Source: Phoronis australis
Taxonomy: Eukaryota > Phoronida > Phoronidae
NCBI GenBank assembly: GCA_002633005.1
Contig: NMRA01000021.1
Span: forward strand, 341,058 to 405,057
Reading direction: 5' to 3'
DNA: 64,000 nucleotides
Shown here: one piece after another, positions 14,101 through 25,300 of the stretch
Layout of the letters: each line of letters opens with the position of its first letter
How positions within the stretch are numbered: position 1 is the stretch's first letter
Notes under the pieces: model-generated
Seen by the model: only the letters and a program-made list of their open reading frames with translations
Databases searched by the model: none
What the model was told of the DNA's origin: nothing
Position numbers and translations under genes: made by a program

Positions 14101-17100
14101 ACGGTGTACTGAATATGCATGAATTTAGGCTCATGCACCAGTATGTTCAAATTTAGGGGACTACATGAAATACTTGAGTAAACCCAAGGAGCAAAACAAT
14201 AAGATAAAATGTGAGTGAGGGTTGACTTAACCAATAGCAGTTACCGCAGTTACACGCATCTAACTGGTAAAGTCACCACAGAATATCTGGAAGAGAACGC
14301 TGAGAAGGGGAGATTTGTAATGAAATCACAAAAACACTAAGGATTTTATTGTTTCATAACTCTTGTTAAGAAAGTTAATTACTTCAAAAAGTCTATCCCA
14401 TAAAACAAGAATCTCAAAGTTGCATTTTTCAGCTGCAAAAACAATGAAGTCCATTCAATGTAATGAAAAGCATCCTTTGCATATAATGTGACTAGAGGCA
14501 ACTTTACACAAATATCAAATGGCAAACATCACTAGACAGGCACAAGTCATTGTGACTATACTGCCTGGCTTAAGTCTACCATTACGTACAATACCTGAGC
14601 AGTATTGGCGGTGGGTTTTGGCAAGTTTTTCATCCACTGTAGTTTATCAGTTTCTACTTTGTCCATGTTTACCCAGTCCACACTGGGTTTCACAGGCAGC
14701 TCATCTGTGGAAGAAATATACAATGCACGCCTACTGGCAAAGAGCTGATAAAAAGGATACAAGAAAAGTACTACTGTCAAGAAAATGGAACTTCTGTGGA
14801 CAGAAATGGAGGTGCTTTATATTCCTTTACAAGTGGCCCAGTAGGAGGGGGTCTAGAACCCGTGGACTATCACCGGGGCCCTCGATTCCTCAATTTTGGG
14901 GTCAAATATCAGCCCCATTTCCCTAAGAAAAACAACTAAAAATGACGTGCAATTCCCCTCATCAGGTTCTAAAAATTCCACTCCAATTGTTAAAGCACTC
15001 TACCCCAATCTTAGAATCACTTTCTGAAAACCATTTTGGCTGCTTGAGGTATGGAGGGGAGGAATTTCCCCTCAACCAAAAAAAATCATCTCTGAGCACG
15101 CAAAGGCACATTTCCCCTCAAGTGAGTGAGGGCCCTGACCACTGTTACTGTTGATCCTTGCCTGACTTGTACCTGCTGATAAGAAATCTTACTGTCCAGA
15201 TAAACTCCAATTTCTATTAATACCTTCAGCAATGGGTTCACTTGCTTTCACGGACTCTTTTGGTTTATGCGAGTCGTCAATAGATGGCGTAAGATGTGGA
15301 CTGTTATCTGAGACACCAAGTTTTTTATGTGCTGCTTCAGTTTGGGTTCTTGATTTGATGAACGACACCAGCTTAGGATCTGTAAATAATATAAATGCAT
15401 GACATCACTGGAATTATATGCATATGTAGTTTAAGGCCAAACTTGACATTTTAACCCATTTTCAGCCATGTATTTTATAGGGGCAAGTAGGACTGTCTAC
15501 CAATTAAAACGGCTATGTCAATTTTTCATGTACATAATAAACATTCCTAGTTCCACACTGTGAAAAGTGTTCTATATCCATTACCAACTCAAGTCAGGCA
15601 AAGGAAATGGAATCCTATCACAGTAAAAAATATCATGAGACCAGGTTTATGAGAGCAAAATGCATAATTCAATTATCATTTTTTAATCACCTAAAAGGCA
15701 AAATCAAGCTTTACGTTTTGTCTAATTACAGTGCGCTGAATAGTTAACTCATTAGAAAATTTGTACAGGTAGGTGATACTAGTTTTATGGGAAATATAGT
15801 TTTTCACGAGGAGGAACCAGAGACCTGTTTCACTAAAATGTTTTCAGACAAAGTCTAAACAGAGACTTACACCAAAACCTACAGTTGGCTATGAGTGTCT
15901 GCTTAAACTCTGTGTACAGAAACATGGTTAAATTTAAACATCACAGTGAAACAGGCAGCTAGTTAATAATTTCTATTTTAGCCAGAGACCATGAAAGCAA
16001 TGTCCCTCTTAATAATTATTCAATTCTGATACTTGTGCAGCGAAGCAAATTTTTCATAATATGTATCAAGTACTCAAACCTATCATTTCTAACAGCATTT
16101 TCTGTTCTGCCAGAATGTCTGCTTGCGACATGGCAGCCAGGCGCTCCCTATTTTCACGGCTGATTTTCTCCGCTTCCTGGCCAGCGTTCGTCATTGTTAG
16201 GCCAGAACCGTCCACCAACTTAGACATGAGAGCAGTGTCTGAAATAAGAATCAGTGAGACAGTGGTAACTGCAACGTAATTGCTGAAACATCAGCTAAAA
16301 CTTCGTCAACAATGTACGAATATGGACAGATCCTGAGAGTAATACTGGGTCAAATGGACTGAGGGAAAGCAATGTTACCAGAGACCAAAGGTGAAGGGCA
16401 TCATTGCTCTCCGAGGTCCATATGACCTGATATGCCTGTGAAATCAGTCTAAATTAGTTTTATTATATTACCACAGATGATTCTTTCCTCCAACTTTTTG
16501 TCTTTCATTTACACCTGCTTAGGGGGGTACAGCGGTGGTCGGATCAGTATGAAACTCATCATCACATATCGTTAGCTTCATAGGAACACGTCTGCCAAAT
16601 TTGCTAAAACAGAGATGACGGCAACGTGCAATCAGCGTGTGCATAAAAAGCTAACCCTTTTCAGATTCTGTATCCATTGGTTCAGAGTCCTTGATCTCTT
16701 GAAACTGTTGGGCGAATATACTTCTCTTGGATGATAAATCTGTATTGATCTGAAACATAAAAAACAAACATAAGAACATTATTTGGTATTGCAAGGCCAA
16801 AAACATGTTCTTTTCCAAATACATACCTTGAAGTTTACAAGCACAAATTCAGGGTATTGAGCATAAGGTAACCGAGGTTAACAAATATACAGTGTGTGTT
16901 ACTTGTGATTTACAAAGAATGACTTCAAAAATAAGCCACAAATCTCCACTAAACTTTCAGAATGTTAAGGTGAGCCTACATCACACAACCCTACTGTTTT
17001 TTGGTGAAAGTATAGTACAGGATCTTTTTTACTCTTTGGCGTGATCTCAATTTAATTCAGTCAGTAAACTCTGTTCTATGTAAAGGCTCGAGTGTAGGAC

Positions 17101-19773
17101 TGAAACAGTGAAAATATTAACATGGGTGATCTAGAAAGTGACCGAAAAGTTAAAATAAATACTAACTAGATTTCATTTTTGATGTGGGAGGGAAGATATT
17201 TTGGAGATCATTATAATCATTTTGCTCTTTCGGGTATAGTTACAATATTACAGGTGAAAGTCTATCTCTACCTGGGTCTGTCTGTGATACACAGTGGGAA
17301 ACCCTGTTGCCATCGGCGATGGAAAAGACGCCTTAACGTTACACTCATTATGTTCCTGAAACATACAAGCACAAGTGATAACATTATTCATATATTTGAT
17401 ACCATTTCAATAAAGAAACTACATACTTTACCTCGCAAGCTACTATTAAAGTACTGCCATTGACGAAGTCTCATTCCAACAAGAAGTATTTTTTCCAAAA
17501 TGAAAATTATCTTATGTATTTTTAGAGTCCTATTTAAGTAACTTATTACGCAGTGAACATCCAAACTGATTATCAAAATTATTTTGTCATCTACTGATGT
17601 CATTCGTTTCCAGCAGTAAAAAAACGTCGCTAATTTTTGTAAGTTTTTAATCCAGTATTAGACTTAATCTTGATCTGTTTCCAGCAGTAAAGTTTATTAC
17701 GGATGTTGTAATCCAATGTTGTATGCATTGAACTCAAGTTCAGCTGCTCAGACAATTTCCACACACCAATGTGGTCCATTACACAAGCTATGGCTTTCAG
17801 CACGCAGTCTTCTTCTTTGACTCAACTTAGTTGACGACTGCAAATTTCAGCAATTAAACTAACTTCTGTCAAAAACCCATGATTCAGATCACTTACCACT
17901 ATCAAATCAGTCTCGGCTTGTAATGAACTCAAATTTAGAGGTGACTCCTGGGCTTGGGAAGGATTATCATTTTGTTATGGCTCAAGCAGAGGCTCAGTGA
18001 GTTGGCTTGTCAAGGTGCGACAATTTTTACACCATGCTCTCAAGCTATAACAAACCCTTAGTCCTTTCCAAGCCCAGAATCCACTTCATACATAAGTAAG
18101 GAACAAGTGGAAACCAGTTTGATTCCGATAAGTGGTTGAAATCTATTTCCAACAGCTTTAAAATAAAACCTAGTTTTTACAAACACCTCTAACACAACAA
18201 TGCATCTAAATGGTTGTCTCTAGAATTAAGGAATGTTTGCTCGGGTGTACTCACAATAATGCTGGACAGTGCTTTGGTAATATGTTGATCATGTTCTGAA
18301 ATGAAATAACAGTTGATAAAGCAGAGATGAAAAGGAAAATCACTACGGTAGAAACTTGAACTGAACTCTACCACTTTCTGTGTAAGCAATAACACTTTAC
18401 CACCATGTGTCTTTGCGGTGCAATATTACCATACAGTTACAAAATAAAGACCTGAGCATTCACAAAGACTCTGAAATAAAACACTACTTTCCTGTCTGGG
18501 TTAAGGAACTCACTATAGATGAAATTTACAATGGAATCACCAGTGAATATTTTGATTTGACAACAGTGCACGCCATTTTGTTTATTTTGCAACCCTACCA
18601 ATTTTCAGAATAAAATTGATCTATCAATATGTTTTACATGTTAATATAATCAAAGAATGAAAATTTTACTTTCAAGTCTTTCTTCAGCATCTTCCTGATC
18701 AATGTTCCTGCTCCTAAGCCTTTCTTTGTCTTCTTTGAACTTTGACTTTTTCCTGGGAGGATTCAGCACAGGGAAATTCTGTGGTAATTCTGAAAACATT
18801 TTATTCAAAATGCAGCGGCAATTTTTTAAATGAAAAGTTTCTTCCAAGTTTTTGGCTATATAGTAATTTTGTTTCAAGAGAATTCACTCAAAACAGAATC
18901 TGCTATTAACTATTAACCTTGAAACTCAAAATGTGGCCAAATGGAAGTGCAGTGCAGACTGGGAACATTGTGCCCCTACTTATAACTTTCTCCATAGCAT
19001 GCTCCATTCAAATTTCACTGCATTCTTGAGGGGTATTAGTATCACTGATAAGCGGTGATATACACAAGTCACCCCACTGTGTTACTCGGACAAGTTACAC
19101 AATAGAGGTTAAAGCATATGACTAAAGAACCAGCAGTTGCAATGCACATCATTTCCCTTTTCTTCTGTTGCAGTTAAACAGTTTTTGCCATTCAAACAAT
19201 GATAAAAATTCAAATTTCAACGACTGATTCAATATTTATCATCAGGTGTTTCTAAAATAGACAGGAAAGAATGTTGCCACAAACAGACAATGGTTATAGC
19301 CTACACCCATCTCTTATCCCTAATCCCCAAACAAAAAGGCCAGTAATTAAAGTGCATGTGCTGGGGTAAGTACTCATTATAATCCCAACCAATAGGAAGC
19401 TGTCATAATTGCCAGCTTGAAATGTGATGTAGCGCCTAATGCAGTCATTCTGGACCATTGTACTCATAAGTTAATAACGACTCAGTCCAACATAAGCGTG
19501 AAACAGTTCAAAAGTTGTTTTATAAATCGAAAATGGTTGAAAGGAGCAGGACTGGAGCTTTTAATACAAAATGAACTTTATCGCAAACTCTGCACAAATA
19601 TTTCACTAACCAAGGCTGACAACATCTCTGTCTGTTTCTGCTTCCTTTTTCACTTCACTGCCAACAGCCGGCTTCACCACTTTCGCTGAGGCATTTTCCT
19701 TAGCTTTCAAGAACTCTTCTTGAAATCTAAGCAGGTCATCTTCATCCTCCTCTCTGTGCGGTCGCTTGAACAT
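2030..19773 (-). CDS. RPAP1: RPAP1, RNA polymerase II-associated protein 1 (23 coding exons placed; 3' end outside window)
   Basis: RPAP1 proteins bind RNA polymerase II and act in its assembly and nuclear import and in Mediator-linked transcription (family knowledge). I joined exons by phase and by resemblance to the remembered vertebrate protein. Exons in transcript order (high to low coordinate): 19773-19611, 18789-18670, 18295-18255, 17355-17272, 16749-16656, 16238-16080, 15379-15224, 14704-14595, 14039-13836, 13408-13241, 12832-12677, 12079-11945, 11310-11115, 9637-9536, 8871-8707, 8167-8029, 7318-7247, 6648-6539, 6030-5826, 5603-5457, 5088-4964, 3621-3418, 2155-2030. Together they give about 1,060 residues, against about 1,390 in the human protein. 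A short exon between 11115 and 9637 was not located, since the phases there do not join. The C-terminal exons lie left of the window. The N-terminal KRSIFAQ block and the GLHHHG block identify the family. Two donors are GC, not GT. The gene is complete and undisrupted as far as visible. Confidence 0.95.
3145..3184. repeat. Two tandem copies of a 20-bp unit
   Basis: The unit ACAAAACGACAGATTTTGAT occurs twice in direct succession inside an RPAP1 intron. Confidence 0.9.
8029..8167 (-). CDS. RPAP1: RPAP1 exon with a second GC splice donor
   Basis: The exon contains HWSHVTGFMEPVQMCLKNW, equivalent to the vertebrate TWxQVxGLxPLVExCL stretch, and ends at DNYHFK with the donor AAG|GCAAGA. The following exon (7318-7247) starts in phase 0 with KFNLSLFSSCTHLLASYY, so the join restores the frame and the alignment. 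The donor sequence GCAAGA is the same as that of the other GC intron in this gene. Confidence 0.86.
9682..9912. repeat. Minisatellite of 29-bp units, about 8 copies
   Basis: Eight nearly identical units (starting gaacagtaaaggctataaa and ending tagtaaataa) lie in the RPAP1 intron just upstream (transcript sense) of exon 9637-9536. The first and the last two units read ctatatata where the middle units read ctataaata, so copies at the two ends are more alike. No coding role is visible. Confidence 0.95.
12371..12600 (+). repeat. Dispersed GTAAGGAACAAGTTGAGACC repeat, copy 1
   Basis: It begins GGGCTTGGAAAGAACTAACA, contains agcttgtcatgatgggtcat and gtgtaaggaacaatgtgaga, and ends near agtggttttattgac. 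It belongs to a family with at least seven recognisable copies in the window. It has no open frame that is conserved among copies and lies in an RPAP1 intron. Confidence 0.75.
12677..12832 (-). CDS. RPAP1: RPAP1 exon with a GC splice donor
   Basis: The exon reads from ACLDETFSWHHGYSLPP through an acidic EEEDEA stretch to KEDVIR. The next exon (12079-11945) opens GLLQMSLLARLRYILEV. The junction DVIR-GLLQ matches vertebrate DVIKGLL, which fixes the donor at AGG|GCAAGA. The intron is therefore GC-AG. No GT within the reading frame would preserve this match. Confidence 0.88.
13836..14039 (-). CDS. RPAP1: RPAP1 C-terminal-domain signature exon
   Basis: This 204-bp exon starts and ends in phase 0 and codes for residues of about 310-377. 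It carries the most diagnostic stretch of the gene: ARFDLQGK, then MGLHHHGDEPERPGYTLEEL and LARS. This matches the RPAP1_C hallmark (RF...G...GLHHHGxExExxGYxLxELxxLxRS). The next exon (13408-13241) continues with LIDGGLVFLLRWALDD, again very close to vertebrate RPAP1. The acceptor is TTTTTTCAG and the donor is GTAAGT. Confidence 0.96.
16080..16749 (-). CDS. RPAP1: RPAP1 N-terminal homology block (two exons)
   Basis: Exons 16749-16656 and 16238-16080 encode residues of about 137-220. They include KRSIFAQ (about 144-150) and then EKISRENRERLAAMSQADIL, which align with the conserved RPAP1_N region of vertebrate RPAP1 (xNxxRLxxMxxxEIxxEQ). The intron between them holds, at about 16505-16605, a fragment of the 145-bp repeat family that forms the tandem array at the left edge of the window. 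Splice sites are GTTAGC and GTTTGA donors with TTTCAG acceptors. Confidence 0.92.
17945..18165 (+). repeat. Dispersed repeat, copy 2 (rearranged)
   Basis: It carries the landmarks GGGCTTGGGAAGGATTA, gttggcttgtcaaggtgcga and aagtaaggaacaagtggaaa. It also contains an inverted piece of its own left end (tagtcctttccaagcccag), so it is either a nested or a rearranged copy. It lies in an RPAP1 intron. Confidence 0.65.
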
Positions 19774-19796
19774 TGTTTGCAATAGTGAGACTCAAA
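19611..19796 (-). CDS. RPAP1: RPAP1 first coding exon with start codon
   Basis: The start codon is at 19773 and the protein begins MFKRPHREEDEDDLLRFQ, which fits the vertebrate RPAP1 N-terminus (xxRPxxxxxExDLLxFQ). The exon is read to a GTTAGT donor after 19611. Upstream, a clean acceptor (tract ending in ttggtttcag) places the exon boundary at 19796, so 23 bases of 5' UTR precede the ATG. At least one non-coding 5' exon therefore lies further right. A possible one ends at a GTACGTGAG donor near 21377, beside a GGCGGCCATATT motif near 21435 that could mark the start site. That exon is inference only. Confidence 0.85.
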
Positions 19797-20613
19797 CTGA
19801 AACCAACAGAAGAGTCAAACATGACTAACTTTGAGTGCTAATAGAGTCCCTGCTACAGAAAATAAGTAATATTTAGCAATAGGTGCTACCCACTCGTCCA
19901 GATGTAACTAAATTGAAACTAGAGTTGTTATCTATAGTGAACCTTGCATCAGTTAAATCCAACGAAACAGAAATTTTATCTGACAATGGCAAAATGCAAC
20001 TCATCTGAAATATTGTGTAGTTTTCGCTCCCAAATCCGGACTTCTAAGCAACTGACACTGATCATTTACAGCACTTTTAATAATTCTAAAAACCAAGAGT
20101 GTTACCAAATACAAAAAATAAGAGGATGTAATAGTAACATAAAAAAGAAATGAACCAGAGAGGTTATATGAATGACTAATTAAAGCAGCAGGGAAATAAT
20201 TTCAATGATTCAAGAGATTTCTACTGCATCAAGACAAAGATTTTAGAATATGGATCCCTCACAGTTGCTGTGAAGAATTTAGTCAGATATTCATCTAAAA
20301 TTATACATACTTATACATTAATTGTACCTTTGGTGCTGCTTGATACAGTAAAAATTCAGGATGTAGAGACATTTACAAAAATGTGATGAACTTAATTATT
20401 CCAACTACCTATATAAAATTCGCAGATAAAAGCTTTCTGATAGACAAAAAATAAGCAAACACCTATTGTGTATGTTTGAAATGTAGTGTGCATAGATCAT
20501 CTCATAGGTTGAAGTGTAGGAGTTTCCACAGTTTGTAAATTAAATTCATTACTGATCCTGATACATGCAGCGTGTGTTAATGTAAGCAAGACACATTGGA
20601 ACACAATTTTTAA

Positions 20614-21199
20614 TAGACAGTGACCACCGTCTCTAGTTGAACTACAGACGGTGAAGCTCCTATCAGCACTTCATCCGCCGGAAGCTTTTCGGCAAATTAT
20701 GCCTCACACTGATTGAAAAAACAGTCACGTTGTTGTAAGTACCTTTTGCGCATAGAGGGACAGCTTAAGAGGCCATTGTTGTCTTTAATTCCTTCCAACT
20801 CGAACGAATACTCCCATAATCTAACTTTTTCTTTGAGCAGTCCTTCATTCAGTTCCTAAAATCGGAAACTGACCATTTTTAATACTGCGCGCAGCATGTG
20901 GTAGGCTATGATGTTGGTGTGCGCTGCATTTTGGAAACCGAAAGAAGAACTACTCAAAGAAAATGTTTGATAACAGGAATATTATTTTGAGTTGGAAATT
21001 GGGAGGAATTAAAGACATCGACAGCTTCTAAGTACTAAGTAGATTGGTGCTGGTCGCTCCACCGATTCCCATTACAAATATAACAAAGTGACTTTAATGT
21101 TTTAATCAGTGTGAGGCATAATTCGCCGCAAAGCTTCCGGCGTCAAAAAGCTTCACCGTCCCTACTGGCCAGCTAGAGACGGTGGTCATTGCCTGACTT
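20614..21199. mobile_element. Fold-back MITE, copy 1
   Basis: The left end (TAGACAGTGACCACCGTCTC) and the right end (GACGGTGGTCATTGCCTGAC) are inverted. Long inner arms also mirror each other, for example aattatgcctcacactgatt against aatcagtgtgaggcataatt. The element is about 585 bp, has no coding capacity and closely resembles the copy in the first visible DRC5 intron. It lies between the RPAP1 first coding exon and its presumed promoter. Confidence 0.82.
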
Positions 21200-21399
21200 G
21201 TTAGCTATATCTTTTACTTTTATCTTGGACTTGGAATTCCCAATAACTGAGGTTCCTTCTGAGGAAACCAAACCTTTGGAGATACGGCAGCTCAAAATGG
21301 AGCTACTGTATTAAAAAATGACAGTCAAATACCACGCAAACACGATTAATTTACAGATGTTTACTATCTCACGTACCAGAGATTTGTCAAGCAAAATGC

Positions 21400-21850
21400 G
21401 CTCAAATAAGCAGGTTTCATGTTTTTAACAGGGGGCGGCCATATTAAAAATACCCGGATAAAAGCTGCAGCAAGGCTAAATTTTTAGTGGTTAAAATTTT
21501 TAGAACTATATTTTAAGTATTAATTAATGAATAACGAACATATTATTAATGGATTAATTTTAAAACGGTAGATTTTATCTATAATTATTCAAATATGAAT
21601 ACAAATAATTATTATTTAACATTATAAATGCCGAAATACAGACTCTTAATTTTACACTTTTATCAACCACCAATAACTTCCATTTCCGCGTGCGCGCGCA
21701 TTTGTTTTTCACCCCTGGCAACTGGAAGCCATCGCAGGGACTACAACTGCATTTTTTTATTTTTATGTTTGTAAAGTGCGTCGCATTTTATCACGGGTAG
21801 GTTTTCCTAGAGTTAAAGTGCTTGCTTCGTTATGAATTAACAGACTTTAA
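21400..21850. promoter_or_regulatory. Presumed divergent promoter between RPAP1 and DRC5
   Basis: RPAP1 (minus) and DRC5 (plus) are head-to-head, and their non-coding first exons must lie between 19796 and 22072. A GGCGGCCATATT motif near 21435, close to a YY1-type GCCAT site, lies on the RPAP1 side. A CpG-containing GCGTGCGCGCGC stretch follows at about 21690, and a possible X-box at 21708-21722 lies on the DRC5 side. No TATA box is obvious. The start sites are not defined; this is an inference from layout and motifs. Confidence 0.45.
21708..21722 (+). promoter_or_regulatory. Candidate RFX X-box
   Basis: The sequence TTCACC-CCT-GGCAAC fits GTNRCC-N(0-3)-RGYAAC with one mismatch (T for G at the first base). 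RFX factors control many ciliary genes, and the next gene downstream encodes a dynein regulatory complex protein. Position, about 350 bp upstream of the DRC5 coding start and in the likely promoter, supports function. A motif this short can occur by chance. Confidence 0.4.
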
Positions 21851-22071
21851 ATGAAGTCTTGGATTTTCCTGTGACACGTCCTCGCGAAGTGGAATTCCGA
21901 ATTGGCGAACTGAGTCCGCCTCCAACTCCAAGTACCCACGGCAATAGTCGTCTCTACTTAGCAGTAGAGCTTTTCAGTGAATTATGCCGCACGCTGCTAT
22001 TCACCTAGTTTGAAAGTTGAATTTTGTACTCTAAACTCTGTGACTGTTTTTACAATAATTGTTCATTTCAG

Positions 22072-22335
22072 AAAAAATGTCGGAAGGGGATACAGGTACC
22101 GAGAACAAGGAAAATGTGACTGCAGATAAGCCTGCACCCAAGCCTAGCTCGAGGTCCAACTCTGCTAAACAGGCCACCATTGACACTGTTGAGCCACCAT
22201 TACAAGTGACTAATAATCCATCTGGGGACTTGAGGAACATGCGGCGAATCATTGCTGAAGATCCTGAGTGGTCATTGACAACTGTTCCTCTCCTTGTGGA
22301 TTTGTGTACAACGCATATAGTGACAAATTTTGCCA
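22072..22335 (+). CDS. TCTE1: DRC5 first coding exon
   Basis: The exon starts at the acceptor tttcag|AAAAAATG, with the start codon at 22077, and ends TTTGCCA|GTAAGT. It encodes MSEGDTGTENKENV, then a proline- and serine-rich linker, then the conserved RRIIAEDPEWSL-VPLL-DLC-HIV segment found in all TCTE1 proteins. The linker is poorly conserved even between vertebrates. Confidence 0.93.
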
Positions 22336-25300
22336 GTAAGTTGTTATGTAAATTTAATTTATAGGTGTACTAAGAAGAGGGACATTGAGTGGTGAATTAT
22401 CAGGGAGCAGCGTTAATAATAGACAGTTATCACCATCTCTAACCAACTAGAGACTGTGTAGTTTCATACGTCAGAAACTTTTTGGCGAATTATGCCTTAC
22501 ACCGACTAAAACATCAAAGTCACGTTGTTATAAATACCTTTTGAGCATAGAGGAACACCTTAGGACGCCCTCGATGTATTTAATTCCTTCTGAGTCAGTG
22601 AAATACTCCCATTATCAAACTTTTTCTTCGACCTATCTTTTGTTCAATTCTCTCAATCCAAAACTCGCCATTTTTAATACTACATGCTGCAGGTGGTATG
22701 ACGACATGACGTTATATCCCCTGGTGTACGCAGTGTGAAAATGGCCAGTTAGCACTTTTGGGAATTGAATGAATGAGGGTCTGCTCGAAGAAAAAGTTTG
22801 ATAACGGGAGTATTTTGTCGAGTTGGAAGGAATTAAATACCTTGTCCCTCTATGCACAAAAGGTATTTATAACAACATGACTTTGATGTTTTAATCAGTG
22901 TGAGGCATAACTCGCAAGAAAGCTACCGGCATATGAAGCTCCTATAGGAGCTACACCATCTCTAGTCAGCTAGANGACGGTGCTCACTGTCTACGTTAAT
23001 ACATGAGTATCATACATTAGACTCAGATGGGTGGGTCAGTTGCCCAAAGTGTGCCTTTTCATATTTCGTTTTACCATTTGACAATCAATAGTATTGCAGT
23101 AATTAATTCATAATGAATTATGACAAATGATTTTATTAAGTTACACTGACAAAAATTCAATATGATTCAGACTTGCAATTTTTTATTTCTTACAGATAAC
23201 TCCAAGTTGTTAAATGATCTAATCTTGAAGGACAAACAGACAGTTTTGAAACAGATCTCGACAGAATTACCACTGAAGGTCACAGCGCTACTGGTGGAGG
23301 ACGAGGGATACTGGAAGAGATGTTGTAAAGAACGCTGGAACATCTGTGACATCAGCGCCCATGGCAACAGTTGGAAACAGATGTACTTTGAGCGAAACAT
23401 GCAGCACATCGTCGAACATTTCGTGCCAGAGTCGACGGACCCAACGGAATTGAACGAGACGTTGATGCTATCCCGAAACTTTATTAAGAAACTGGATATT
23501 CGACAACTACTTCCTCCTGTCAAAGAGGCTCCCAAGGGACTAGAGCTGGACGATGATGATGCGGGTAGTGATGCTGGTGACGAGCCGGAAACGGATCACT
23601 TTGATTTTGGGCCAGTGCTTGTTAAACTGCCGCATTTAGTTGAGTTCCGAGTGTGTTTTGGTGTCAAGGACTGTGGAATGAACTTTGAATGGAATCTTTT
23701 CCAGTTCACAGCCAGGGACTGTCTGCTGTTGTCTAAATGTATAGCCGCGTGCAAAACATTACAGGTGTTCAGTCTGCACAGAAGTAAAGTGGATGACGAC
23801 AAAGTGAGAGTGTTGATTAGTCATATTCTTGACCATCCCGGACTGACTGAACTGGACTTATCTCATAACATGATCAGTGATCGCGGTGCCAGAGCCATCG
23901 GCAAGTTTCTAAATAATCACAGTAAGCTAGTGAAACTAAGCGTGGCGGATAATCAGATCAGAGCACTCGGCACTCAGGCAATTGCGCACGCGCTGACGAA
24001 AAACACGACATTGGAACACCTCGATTTGAGATTGAACCGACTTGGGGATGAAGGTGGACAGGCAATTTGTCGCGCTTTGCTCAAAAACAGCACCCTGAAA
24101 CATGTGAATCTAGGAAGTAATGATATGACGGAGCCTACAGCACTCCTTTTGTCTCGGGTTGTTGTGGAAAATGCAGTGTTAAAGACTCTGGACTTGTCTT
24201 GTAACAGACTTGGAAATGTAAGTTATCCAAGATTAATCATCAATTTTTTCTCCTTGATTGAGGTGCAGTTGTTTTGATTAATGTCATATTTTGTGCAAAT
24301 CGAGTCAACATTTACCATCTTAACAGCAGACTTATATCTTTTTCAATTCTTTGAATGACTAATAAGTACCATTTCTTGGAAATTGATGAGAAATACAGTG
24401 AAATCTTGCCAATTTTGAACAAAAAAATAATTAATTGCTCACAGTGATAGTTTTAAATTTTTCAAAGACTTTTAACATTGTTGTGAAAGCCCACAATCTT
24501 CTAAAACGTTGATTGTAGCTATGGTATGGACCTTAAATTATCTTTAATTTCATGGTGTTCTAATGAGGGGACATTTTACCATTTTATTGGAAATAGATCT
24601 TTTAATGAAGACTAATATTTGAATTTTGATTTTACCTCATGAAATGTGACACGTATTGCAAAACACAAACATATTTCTTCTCATTTCTGTTTTACTGTAG
24701 GGGATTGTCAGGTTTGTTTTTATAGTTCCCATTTTTCAAATCCTGCATTGACATTTTGCATTTATCCTGATAGGTGGTACCACTGTACTTTTCAATGGCT
24801 TCCATTCCCTTAGACTTTTTAAAATATTGATTTTATTGCAAACGTGAACCATCTTAGGGGCTCATACAAGAGGGAACAGCATATTTCTTTCAAAGTAGGA
24901 GTTTGAAGGTGGGGGATGGAATCCTTTTTTAAAATCATACTTTTTAAAATATTGATTTTATTGCAAACGTGAACCATCTTAGGGGCTCATANGCCAATTT
25001 TGAACAAAAAATAATTAATTGCTCATAGTGATAGTTTTAAATTTTTCAAAGACTTTTAACATTGTTGTGAAAGCCCACAATCTTCTAAAACGTTGATTGT
25101 AGCTATGGTATGGACCTTAAATTATCTTTAATTTCATGGTGTTCTAATGAGGGGACATTTTACCATTTTATTGGAAATAGATCTTTTAATGAAGACTAAT
25201 ATTTGAATTTTGATTTTACCTCATGAAATGTGACACGTATTGCAAAACACAAACGTATTTCTTCTCATTTCTGTTTTACTGTAGGGGATTGTCAGGTTTG

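Noticed and set aside
22541-22857. Mirror-image open frames on both strands
   Set aside because: They are the two arms of the fold-back MITE.
23167-23802. Long antisense frames in DRC5
   Set aside because: Shadows of the coding exon on the other strand.
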